A stretch of DNA of 64,000 bases from positions 44,586,775 to 44,650,774 of the forward strand of contig NC_089979.1 in assembly GCF_036417845.1 (NCBI RefSeq). Reading direction: 5' to 3'. Positions 51,490-63,300 of this stretch are shown one piece after another. The translations under genes were made by a program, and so were the position numbers. The notes under the pieces are model-generated. The model had not been told where the DNA came from. It searched no databases and worked only from the letters and a program-made list of their open reading frames with translations. The DNA comes from Apteryx mantelli (taxonomy: Eukaryota; Chordata; Aves; Apterygiformes; Apterygidae). Position 1 is the first letter of the stretch; each line of letters opens with the position of its first letter.

Positions 51490-51646
51490 AATGCCATCAG
51501 ACTTAGCTTGTAAGATCAGAATTCAATAGTCAAAAATCAGGTGAGGATAAACAACAAACTACCTGTGTGATTAACTTGTTACACAAATACGTTTTAAGAC
51601 AAAATACTGAAGAATACTCCTTAAAAGGTTTCCTGATAATTTTATA
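51490..51646 (-). repeat. Right arm of a perfect 157-bp inverted repeat
   Basis: Exact reverse complement of 50050-50206. The outer flank (ACCGCCATAG) is unique sequence rather than microsatellite, which suggests this may be the original locus and the left arm the inverted copy. This is an inference from the flanks only. Confidence 0.95.
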
Positions 51647-52549
51647 CCGCCATAGATATTGCATGGAAAAGAAGAGTAACAATTTAATTCTCAGAAAAAA
51701 ATAGACCTTTTCTCTCTTAAATAACCTGTATTTTGTCTGTTTTTTAGACTAAACAAATCAACAGTCCCACTTGTACAGTACACTGTACAACAAAACAAAT
51801 TATTGTATATCACCAGGGAAATAGGAATTTCTCAGGGTATATATTAGTGCTGTTATCGAGCGTTGTACAAATTATGAATGAATATATTTTATTTGGAAAC
51901 ATGTTATTGACAGAAATCTATCAATAGTAATGTGAGTATTGTCAACAGCCTGTCAATATTAATGTAATTATGATTAAGAGGATAACATGGATTTTAGCTA
52001 TAACACCAAGTAACATTTCCTGCATTGCTGCTATCAATATAAGCATTATTATTGAACTGAGATGTATTGTATGAGATGTATTACCATCAGGCATATTTGT
52101 CAATGTATTCTGCCTACAAAAATTCTACATTTAAATTTACAAGTTTGTAAACTTTGCCTGCAGAAATGCACATATGCAAGTAATCTCTAGGGTGCCATTT
52201 TTCCTCAGGGCTATTCCACTGTGGATCAGTAATCAAGGGGCTTCTACCATGTCAGTGCTAGTGCAATCTTATTCCCTGTTTTTCTAGTGTAATCATTAGA
52301 AGACAGATAAATATTTATATGCAGAAGCTTCAAGATATTTAAGCATGATTTGTTAAAACACTTTTTTAGAAGCCAAATAAAAATATATTTCTTTAAGTCA
52401 GAAATAAATTCTGTTCCTTACTGTCCTAACTTAAAATTGCATTTGGATGCAAGAAGTAGCACCCCATTCACTTTAATGAGTTCACAATTTAACTATTTTA
52501 GATAATGTCTTCTATGCAGCCAAAACATGTCTAGTCTGAGCACTGTACT
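51647..52549. other. AT-rich sequence between the inverted repeat and the ancient CR1
   Basis: No coding frame. Contains the short palindrome at 51771, and a TCAATA-rich stretch near 51910-51965 (ATCAATAGTAATG, GTCAATATTAATG) that looks like a decayed local duplication. Confidence 0.5.
51771..51790. repeat. Near-continuous palindrome TTGTACAGT-AC-ACTGTACAA
   Basis: 9-bp perfect arms separated by 2 bp. Spaced palindromes of this general kind can bind dimeric factors, but no such role is shown here. Confidence 0.85.
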
Positions 52550-54740
52550 CATGCAGAGCTGGAATGGATCACAAGAGACCATCTAACCCTAACTCAGCAT
52601 AAAGGCAGGCTCAAGAATATCTAGACAAATGCTTAACTACCAAGGCAGCAGATTCCACAGTTTCTCTAGATAGTCTGTTCCAGTGTTTTATCATCCTAAT
52701 AGTTACAAAGAATATTTTTCTAATATTCAACCTAAATAATCTTTATTACAAACAAAGATGGTTTTCATCCCACAGGAGAAAAGAATAATAAAAATGAAGC
52801 AGAATTCCCACTTTGTCTGCATCTTTTCAGGAGGAAAAAGCAGTGAGGAGTGTGAGGGCACTGAACCACACATTGAAGACTTGCCAAACTACAGAATCTC
52901 CTATTTCCTCAACGTGCCTGGTATTATCTTCCAGAACCAATGTTATTATTTAACTTGAGACCTTCTCTATCTTCAGATCTTTTTCTGTCACTATACTGTC
53001 TGAATATTTAGTTCCTATTCTGTATTCATATATTTGATTTTTTTCCGCTTAAACACAGTGCTTCATGCTTGCCTGTACTGAATTTCATCTTGTTGATTTC
53101 AGAGATTCTCTCTAATTTGTCAAGATTATTTTGGATTTGGATCTTATGTTCCAAAAAAAAACCAAACAAAAAAACCCAAAAAACCCCACCACCCCAACAA
53201 ACAAAACCACAAAACTTTCAACCCCTCTTCAGCTTACCGTCACCAGAAACTTCTGTAAGTATATGTTCTCTTCGATCATGCAACTCATTAATGCCTTTTC
53301 ATCCTGACAGGGTTCTATAGATAATTATTCTGTAAAGGCAATTTTTCAACTAGATGCTGTTAATCTCACCATCTAATGGAGATAGCATCAATACTATGTT
53401 TCCCTAGCTTGTTTATAAAGGGAAAAATATCTTTATTAAAATCAAGCTATATCCTACCTAAAGTTTTCCCCTTATTTATTAAGCTTGTCACCCTTTCCAG
53501 GAGGAGAAACAGATTAAGGTTTTTTATGAGCGGGTCATGTCAAACCATATTGGCTGTTTTATAGTCTGTCCTCTACGTATTTTTAGACACTAAATAATTG
53601 CTAAACTATTTATTACTAAATCTTTCTTTGGAACCGAAACTGATAGTTTCAAAAGAGATACTTTGCTGGCCATTTTCATCCTCTGTGACATTAAATAAAT
53701 AAATAAATATTTAAATAATATCACTGAGGCCTAATTCCACAATCATTCTAGGATGAATTTTATTAGGATTTGCCAGTTGAGCACATCTATATCAAGATTC
53801 CTTAGGCTATTCTTTTTGTGCTTTGGTTCCACTCTTATTGTCTAGAATTAATTTTATAAAGTAGCAGGTCACAATTTACCTCTTTCATAAAGTATGAAAT
53901 AAAGAAGATTTCAATATTTGAAAGTCTCTTACTTGTTCTCCTTTCTTGTTTAATAACAGACATAGGTAATGGACCTATCCCTTTGTGCCTCCTCTTGCTT
54001 AGATTTTTAGATCCTTTCATTGATTTTTTTTTTGTGCTTTGTTAATTGAAACTTATTTTATTCTTCAGAGTTACTGATTTTATCCTCACATTCTCATACT
54101 ATTCCTTTACATTCATCCTTAACCATGCTGAATTATTTTTACTTGTAAAATTCCTTTTTATTTCCAGGCCTCTGAAGAATTCCTGATACATAAAGTCTCT
54201 TTAACATTTATTATTATTTTAGTTTATTATTATAAACTATCTCAATGCAAAGAAAAGAGACTATAACAAATAACAGATTTTTTTTTAGCCCTGATGGTTT
54301 TTTTTTCTAAAGTCCAAAGAGTCTGCCTACTAGAGCCCTGCAACTGTTGAAGCTTATTTTTCTAATGCCCATTATCTTTATCTGTTGTCTCTGTCCTACT
54401 TCTCTGAGTGAATCTAACATTTCACAGTCACTTCCAACCAAAATTCCCTTCCACCTTTAGATTCTCAAACAGGTCTTCTCTTTCAGTCAGAGCTGAACCT
54501 AAAACAGCTGTTCCCTTACTAGCTTCTTTGTCCTTCTAAAACAAGTTTTGTCTTAACTTCATTCCAAGAATGAAGTATTTCAGTCATCCTCTCCCGATTA
54601 GGCAGTGTAACTGCAGATCACACCATAGTCTTGCTCTTTCTCATTTTTACCTCTACCTAGAAACATTCAACATCATATCCTCCTAATTTAACAGCAAGTA
54701 CATATAATTTTGATATAAAACACAGCACAGACTTCATTTT
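52550..54740 (-). mobile_element. Ancient decayed CR1/L3-type LINE, about 2.2 kb
   Basis: Collinear weak similarity to CR1/L3 from the 3' end inwards. It begins with AAGAGACCATCTAACCCTAA near 52572. The CAGATTCCACAGTTTCTCTA block near 52649 equals 'gactccacaacttctctggg' of the young copies. The 'cttgcctgtactgaatttcat' block is near 53069 and GTCATGTCAAACCATATTGG near 53534. Segments near 53960-54190 and 54410-54560 match the region upstream of the reverse transcriptase core (TTTCACAGTCACTTCCAACC). An A/C-rich tract at 53149-53217 has expanded inside it. There is no coding capacity. The middle (about 53590-53870) is too diverged for me to follow, and the left-hand limit of the 5' part is uncertain. 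Confidence 0.7.
53149..53217. repeat. A/C-rich low-complexity tract
   Basis: A stretch made almost only of A and C, with runs such as AAAAAAACCC and CCCCACCACCCC, inside the ancient CR1 element and apparently expanded after its insertion. Confidence 0.85.
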
Positions 54741-55306
54741 CCCTGCCTGCTCTTTTCAAGCAAGTTTCATTACACAAACCAATTGCACTGCAGCAGACAT
54801 CGTGAGAATACCTGTTCCAGAACCACAGGAAAACAAATGTATAAAACTTTCTGTACTTTAGATGAATTAATATATCATTATAAATGATAGAGAAGAAACA
54901 CAGTCTAGAGAAAAAAGGAAAAAAAAGTTTTTAAGTACTGAAAAGTTTGAATTGTGACTACTATCACTACCATCACTAAGGAACATTACATTATTATATA
55001 TAAACAAAAAAACATGTAGGCCTACAGACTACTCCCTAAAACAAGAGGCACAGGATTAAAGCACCACTTTAATAGACTAGATTCTGCAAAGTCCTAACAT
55101 TTGGATCTATGGCCCAGGTAATAATATGTTGTGGGCATGCTATGAATCACAGCTCCTCTAAATAAATCATCATTGACATAAGAGAGTTCCTCTCTTCTGC
55201 AGGAGCTACAAGGCATTACTCTGTTACTGTGGATTCAGTGTTGCTATACTGTGTGTTTGCCAGAGAGAGTGAGAGCAAGCCAGCCAGCAAGTAAAGAAGC
55301 AATACG

Positions 55307-55390
55307 ATGAAGACCGGAATTACAGTGAAGACATTGGGCTTCTGTGTTGATACCTTTGGTCTCCTATCCCTCCTCTTTTGTGTTCACAAG
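55307..55390 (+). other. Weak candidate first coding exon with signal-peptide-like sequence
   Basis: ATG with A at -3, then 28 codons with a hydrophobic core (FGLLSLLFCVH), then a donor-like AAG/GTTAGT at 55388-55396. No downstream exon, TATA box or known protein could be tied to it. Short frames with this look can arise by chance, so it is listed only as a lead. Confidence 0.15.
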
Positions 55391-56081
55391 GTTAGTGTAC
55401 CAACAGAGAGCAATGAAAATGATTTTTTCACCCACTATATGAATGCTGAGATTTTTTTTAAATGGAATTTTTTTTGGGGGGGGGCAATTTATTTCATTTA
55501 ACTTTTCTCTTCAGATATTCTCAATGGTAGAGGATGTTCTACATGTCAATTTGAAATCACTAAACTCTGAAGATTAGAAATCAAACCACAGGTATTCAGT
55601 TAGCCATAAAATTTCCCCTTATAAAGCACAAAACCGAGACCTCAGTTAGTGAAAACCTCCTCGTTTCTTACTATTAACTCACGTCTCTTTTTTGCTTATC
55701 AAGTGTAGAGAGAAATAACCTCAGATCAAAGTCTAATTGGGAGCCCCAACTGTGTTGTCTCTTAATCATTGTAAAATTAACTTATCACTAGATCATTACC
55801 TCAAATAACCTTACAAAAGATTGATTTTATGTTCCTGTCTGGGTTTCTATACACTTGAGTTAAATACCTATCATTTTTTAAAGAACACAGAAGATTCTCT
55901 AACCATTGGAATAACTACTAATACTAATTTAAATACACCAGTAATACACTGCAATCACCGAAAATATTATTTATTTCTCACCGTATTCCTGAGAGGCAGG
56001 ACTATTGTTTTGAGAAACAGAGAAAATAAAGGCAAACACTGAATGACTGAATAACAACTCAATTTCATAGATGAAATTAAG

Positions 56082-56107
56082 TTTTTTTTTGTTTGTTTGT
56101 TTGTTTT
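56082..56107 (+). repeat. T-rich (GTTT)n microsatellite
   Basis: A T run followed by GTTT units. Confidence 0.9.
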
Positions 56108-59100
56108 TACTATGGAGGTCGAATGAGCAACTAGTAACAACACCTGTAATCTTGACTGCTATAGTTACATTTAATGCCAGTTACATTTAAGGCCAGAACA
56201 TACAGAAGACAAATTCAAATCACAAATTGCTTTTCCAAATTAACTCAGTAAATTTAGATTTCATAAAATGGGATACAATAAATTAGCCTCTGCTGAATAC
56301 ACGGAGATAGTAAGAAAACATAAGGGTAGCTCATTGACTTATCTTCCATAAAATAAGTGTACTTGCAAGAGTCAAAATATTAGGGCTTCAAGGGACACAA
56401 CACAATAGGCTCAGAAGAGCCAGAACTGATGCAACAGCAATGAAGAGCAGTAGGAAAGTGGTGCACTATTAGAAGCTGTGCAACAGTCATCTTTGTCAGT
56501 ATCTGATGGAAACTGAAAATCCTGCATAATACATTTTCTTGAACGTTTGCAAGGAAGACTACTATTGACCAGAATTAAAAATATTCTGAATACTAAGAGC
56601 TTTCCTTGACTTCAGAGAAATTTGTGATCAGTCAGTACTTTTTAAAGACAGACTATTTGAAACAACTAGATTTGATCTCCTAATTGCTGCATAACTGATA
56701 TTTAACATATTACCTCATAAAGTTTGTGATGTTAAATTTACAGCTACAAAAGCTCAAAGGTAAGTATACTTGTATTCCCTGCAGTATAACATGAACGGAT
56801 AACATCATCCTACTGAATTTTTGGATATGGACCTTATTTTAGTTTATTAAAATAATTAGGAAGAGAAGTAGGCAATGAGTCATAGGTTCAATCACTCTTC
56901 CTTTCTCTCATACTCCATTTCCTTTTCTTCTTCTATCTTATTTCCTTTTTTTTTTTCTCTCTCTCTCTCTTTTTCTTTGAATCATCCCTTAGTATGTCAA
57001 AGTCAAATTGCAAACTTCTCTGTAAAGGGACACGTCCATATTGCTTGCAAATTCTCACTCCCTATTGTATGAAATTAAAACAAGCTGCTGTTCCTTTCAA
57101 ATCACTCCAAAAGAAAAAAGAAAAGAGGAAAAAGGAAAAAAAACCCCCAAAACTTGACATAACAAAGTTGCATGGTAACTTCAGGCTTTCCAAAATACGT
57201 GGTTCAGAAAACCCTCAAACACCAAGATGAAGAGCCAAAACATAAGCCCACACAATCTTAACTCTCTTTGAAACTAGTAGTACCTCACGGGAATTATCTG
57301 GAGACGTGCCTTGTATTCACTGTTGCTTAACCTAAGTGGTGGAGGGGTCAGCTGGAGCAGTTTGGCAGAGCTGTTACTGTGATGGTTAACTATGAAGGAC
57401 CAGCCCCTTGTGTGGAAGGGGGTAACACCTCTTGATTAAATCAGTATGTTTATATACTGGTATGTTTATATATGTCAATACGTACAAGCAGCACACAAAA
57501 AAGATACAAGACCCCTCATGCTACCAGCGTAGGTCTCAGTGAATTGAACTGTTGAAGATCACATCAGCAGATGACAAGGAGATCCTTGTACTTGAAGGGA
57601 TTTTGGTCACAATGAGGATATGAGGTCTCTAGATATAATAATGGATAACTGAAAGTATATGCTGCATTGCATCTGTAAAAGCGAAAGGGATGTAAAGCTT
57701 AGTAGTTATGCCATCCTTTGTGTTAAGCAGGTGAAATATCACACTGTGGCAGAGGTATGCAACTCCTTTTCAGAATGGTTCAAAGACAGAGCATGAAAGC
57801 ATGGTTGTTAGAGCACTGTGGGCAGTTATAGCCATAACTCTTCATTTTCTGGTTACCGCTACTTACCTGAAAAGTTGGCCTTATGCTTAGCAACATATGT
57901 AATATTTGGTTTTACTATCACAAGGGCACGGTACCTGACATAGCCTTATTTGTTAAGCATAGTGTCAATCCCAAATGTATGTTTTGTTTCTATGCCATCT
58001 CTTACCCTTCTTCAATTTGATACTAACTCAGAAAACTGAGTCACCTAACTTAAATTCTCATTTCACAGCTCTGTTGTCTTTCTGTTCTGCCCGTACTTGT
58101 CTGATCCATATGAATGGATCACCTAATAGCTATGGAGATGTCAGGATGAAGACTGAGAAGATATGTAGAAGGGATTCAGGAGCAATGCCTTTTCTACATA
58201 CTCAGATGCAATTTACCACAGATAACAGAACTCCCCATTTGCAAAACACACAGCCACTGCCCAGACTTTATTCCATCTTTCTTCCTTTTTACACAGATAT
58301 GTATAGTCATGTATTCAGCCACATACAAATGAAACAGTGCTACTCCATGTACTGCATTGCAGGAACATAACATCCTTTAGTCTTTTATTAAAAATATCTA
58401 TTAGACAAGAAAGGTAAAATCTGTCATAAATGCACTGTAAACTCATAATTAACTTCTATTCACATCAGTACAAAAAGGAGGACTGTTTGCAAAACCAATG
58501 CTGTAACAGACAGTATATATGTATGGTATGTTAAAGTCAAGAAGGCCTGGCATCAGGAAAAAGATAAGCCTGTTTACCGTCACTTGTAAGTTTTGGCCTT
58601 ATATTATATGGCATAACTTATGAATGATTACATATAATTACAATTAAGAACTCTCAGCTGCTGGAAGGATAAAGACCCATACTTGACTTGATGTATGTGT
58701 TTCATTTTTTAGGCTCCAGTAAGCTGATACAGTTTCCGACACATACAGTCACTCCCTCCCGTCTGCCCTCAATTGTGTATGCCTGCCCTTTCTTATAGGC
58801 TAGTTCCAATGCTCATTTGACCCTCCACTGAACTGTTTTAAAACTATTTTACTATGTTAACTGGCAGAAAACAAGTCTTTTTAAAATTTATTTATTTTTC
58901 TAGAGCTGTAGTACACTGAAACAGATCAGCCCAGCATCAGGTAAGAGGTAAGACCTATGCAGTATCAGTAAAAAACAGCATTGGGGTCAAGAAATAAAGG
59001 TGGGATGATGATAGTCATGAGACTGGCTGCCTTTGAATCTCGGCATTGTACTCTTAAATCTGCTACCAGTCAATACCGAGACAGAAAACTGAGCCTTTCA

Positions 59101-59898
59101 TTTGACTAGCACAACTGTTCTTACGGTCTTCAAACCTGACATGCTGAATGGGCAAAGATAACACCAGAAAGCTGTAAATCTGAATAATGAAACTTTTCGC
59201 TGTCTTTTGATAGTGAAAAGAAAGAAAGAAAAGAATTATTTGCATGAGTCAGCTGTAGGATTCATGCAGATTTGCTGGTGAGAGGCTACTCTGTTTAAGC
59301 AAGGAATACTATTTGATTCCTCCCCATTCTTACCTTTTTGATATGATTGTACTTTGAAATGTTTGGCATACACAGTGACTAACAGGGAAGTTGGGAAAAT
59401 TAGATGTGCTTGGTGTCCCCAAATCTTGACAGTTTTATTACTTGGTAATTATGGTAACTTTAAGCACATGAGAGAAGACTGATATGCTTTCACCACACTT
59501 TCTTCAATGCTATAAATACATTAGCATTTTAGAATCCACTAGCACAGTTGCATACACATATTACAATTGTAACAAGATCACACTAGTTTCTGCTAGGGAG
59601 TATGCAGATTAAAGAAGATGCTAGATAAACTGGCACAAACCTGTTGATTTTTTTTTTTTTTTGGTAATTAAAAAAGTATTACCTAGAGAGTCTTAGAAAA
59701 CAAAAAAATCCTTTCCCAAAGAGCATTAAATATCTAAAATTTTCAGAAGCCATAAACTAAAGGTAATGTAAAATAATCCATTTTTTTCTGCAATTACACT
59801 GATGTTAATCCAGAATAAATTTATTGGTAGTCTTTGAAGCACACTTCTTACTAAATACAGTACTGTCTTTCAATATAAAACTTCATGTTTGTCTATTT

Positions 59899-59922
59899 TT
59901 TATTATTATTATTATTATTATT
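59899..59922 (+). repeat. (TTA)n microsatellite
   Basis: About eight TTA units. Confidence 0.95.
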
Positions 59923-60318
59923 GGAGCACACCACACTTACGTGCTACATTAATGAACTTGCATCTATCCTGAAAGTTATCAGTTAGTGTTAGCTGGAAAC
60001 AAATTATCTGGAAACAAATCATCTTACATCTTTTTGATCCTGTTCTCACTGAATAAACACAAAAATTGCAGGTGCAAGAGTGCTGTGGGAGTTTGGGGTT
60101 TTTTGTTTGTTTGTTTGAAAGAGTAGGTCATTATAACCAACATAGAAACATGGTACATCAGGTAATAAACTACTTATTCATCACCTGATATTGGTGGCCT
60201 ACTGGTCTATTGTTTAATTAATTACTAATTTTTCTTTAAACACCTATCTCCTCCCTCTTTTCCTTGCCCCCAGTCTACCTGAACCTCATAACTTTTTAAA
60301 TATGTTAACCACTCCCTC

Positions 60319-60344
60319 AAAAAATAAAATAAATAAATAAAAAA
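60319..60344 (+). repeat. (AAAT)n microsatellite
   Basis: AAAT units with flanking A runs. Confidence 0.9.
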
Positions 60345-63300
60345 CAGTAAAAAGAAAACCTTTCCCACTTTCTCCCATTCTGAATATGTAATTATGTGTT
60401 GGATTACTACTGCAAGATATATGTTAATAGTGGATTCAGATATCACTCTTATGTTTTGAAGAGTCATTTATTTCACAATATATTTTTTAGTACTGATAGT
60501 ATGTAGTCATCAACTTGTTTCATTCCTTCCTTCCCAAATATTCTCTGAGTAGCAGTCTTTAGCAATTTTCAGAACCATCACTTTAAAAGACTATAAGCTC
60601 TTAAAGGATTAAACACAGTAAAGATCAAATATCTTTCTTGACTTGCACCAGAGTATTTGATGTCAAAGCACAAATGGAAGTCCTTGGATTAGAAACAGTG
60701 TCAAAAACTACCACAGCAGAGAAATTACCTTTCCTATTCTATTCTGAGAAGTTTCTATTGAAGTCTTTATATAATAATACCTGTTTGCAAGTTTTAATTG
60801 AGTTTTATTTAGTCCACCACAAGAACATTTGCTTCCTACACGTCCTGAATCACTGTAAGTATCAAAACATCTCTGTGAGTCATTACCTTCTCTAATAAAA
60901 TAAATGATATCTAGAGTCTCGGGAAAAAGAAATTCTTCTAAAAGGAGACACACACAGTGTCCTCAAAAAAAAAGGAAAAAAAAAACACCATCCAAATTTA
61001 AACACCACCACTCCCACCCGAAAACAGTCAGTCAATTTAAAAGGAAAAACATGAGACACTCAAAAGGGAAGTTAAGTCACTCTACCAAACAGCTCCTTAG
61101 AATAATCAATAACTGAAAGTGAAATATCTATGTCAGGCCATATTAGTTTTACCTACATATACTAATCTAATAATGCGCCTGATTTGAGTCATAAATTATC
61201 ATCCAACAAAATCAGAAATTAAAATTTTTGCATTTTTAAATGATCATCATCTGCAAAGAAAATTCTCTCCCTAAATGATGAGATTAAGTTGAATCAGTTT
61301 TGCCTATTTTATTAATAAACCTTTGGATCCTTAAATTCATGCTGGGTGTATCTAACTTAATCCTCAGTAATCCACCAGCATGAACTGGGGCATGACATCC
61401 CATCTACCTGACAGCCTCTTAAACAGTGAATGGATTTATAACGCATCTGAAGGCCCATTACTTGAGAGGTTAAACTTTTCTTAAAATAAATTCAGAGGAT
61501 GATATTTTATGTGCTTGTATTGCTGTACTGAGAGTCCTGAGGAGTATTTGGAGAGATTTGAGCATGAGTTCATTCAGATAGGTGCAATTTCACCATTATT
61601 ACTATACAGTTTTGCAACATTTCTAGCAAGAGTAAAGGAAACTTAGGCACTCATTCAATGAAATGTCTAATTCTAATTATTTAGGAGATTATATCAACAT
61701 TGAAAGTTTCAGTTTACTTGTTAATGGGAATTCATTTCCTTCAACTGCGTTCTGAAAAGAATGAACAAAAACACAAGACTGAACCAAGGCAGGCCTAGAA
61801 GGTAAAAGGACTTAGCAAGCAGAGGCAGAAGTCTAAACTAAAAGTTATTTCAGCTGTTTTATCTTCAGACTAATGCACTTTTACACATTTTGTATTCAAC
61901 ATACACACATCCACTTGTTACTTAAAAACTGTAAAAAAGCCTTACACTTGCAAAAACCCCCAAACATATAAACACTCTCACTCTCCCATAATACAACCCA
62001 GACTGGAAAGCATGACAGAGTATGTAAATATAAGACAGCTGCAAAACCTTCATATAGTATCTGTGAGTATATTCTTCTTCTCAATTCACTGAATCTATCA
62101 ATAGTCTAACAATACTGAGAACACTGTAAACATCATGATAATTGAAGTGTAAATATGTAAACTAATACTAGCAAAAAAGGAAGGTTTTCAAAAATAATAA
62201 TCCAAATTTCATGCTGCTTTTTGAATAACACGTTTGCACCGTTTGGCTGACTGGCAACCTAGTGACAAATTTTAGTAATGATAGTAAGATCTACTCTACC
62301 CAAGGGACAAGAGAAATTCCTTACAAAACATTATTGAAATGTATGGGAGAGCAAAATATTGGAGGAATGCTAGAAAAATGAAAAATGTATTACAATGATA
62401 ACAAAAGCTCACTACACTATCATATTGTTCTCCAAAACATGGATGGTGATGCAAATTCATCACTTTAACAAAAAATGCTCTTTTGACTGTGAAAGAAAAA
62501 AATCCAACATTCTAAATAAATTCTTTATCAGTATGCACAGAAAGTGACATGTGAATCTAGTTTTAATTCTTTTCTTCATAAAAATTACACTGAAATAAGT
62601 TTCAACTAGCCTGTTTGTGGTGTAACACCTAGTGCAAAACACCGTCTTTTCTTCACACCACCAAAGATACAAATGATGAGGTATTCTCTCTAAAGAAAAA
62701 GTACATGGGCAATGTAACTTTTTAATTCCAAGCAGATATTCTAAGAGCACTAGTCACAATAATAGGTGTTCCAAGACTGACGTGATCCTCTCTGCCAGAA
62801 TTTGCTATAGGAATAGGAATTAAAGTTCTAGCGTCAAATCCATCCAACACTCTTGCCATTATGTATGGGGCCTACTGGTTTATTCTGTTTCTACAGAGAA
62901 ACAAGCCTTCCCTCCTCTACCATAACTGTGAAGTTAATCCTCTAAATCTGGACCAAGTAACTGAAATTGATGACTTCATGCAGTGTGAACACAGATTGAA
63001 ACAAAAGAATTCAGAGGTGTGAATTCTGTTACTCCTCTTTACAGTCTTTTTGTTTTGCTAATTCCTGAGCCAGCAATGACACTTTAAATATTTTCTTACT
63101 AAACACTTCATTAGATAAACTGATGATGATGAATCCTTCTAGGAAGTGAAGAAGAAAATGCTGATGAGTAGAAACCGAGGCATAAAGAGAAAAAAAGTTG
63201 GTAAGGAAAAAAACCACACTGACTGATGAAATAACTTTGATAAAGAATAAAAGCAGTAATAGACTTCAAGTGAACACTTTATCAGCAGTTAATGCTGAAC

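Noticed and set aside
50050..51646. Tc1/mariner-type transposon with long terminal inverted repeats
   Set aside because: No transposase frame or transposon-like end motif was seen, and the flanking TA is explained by the microsatellite.
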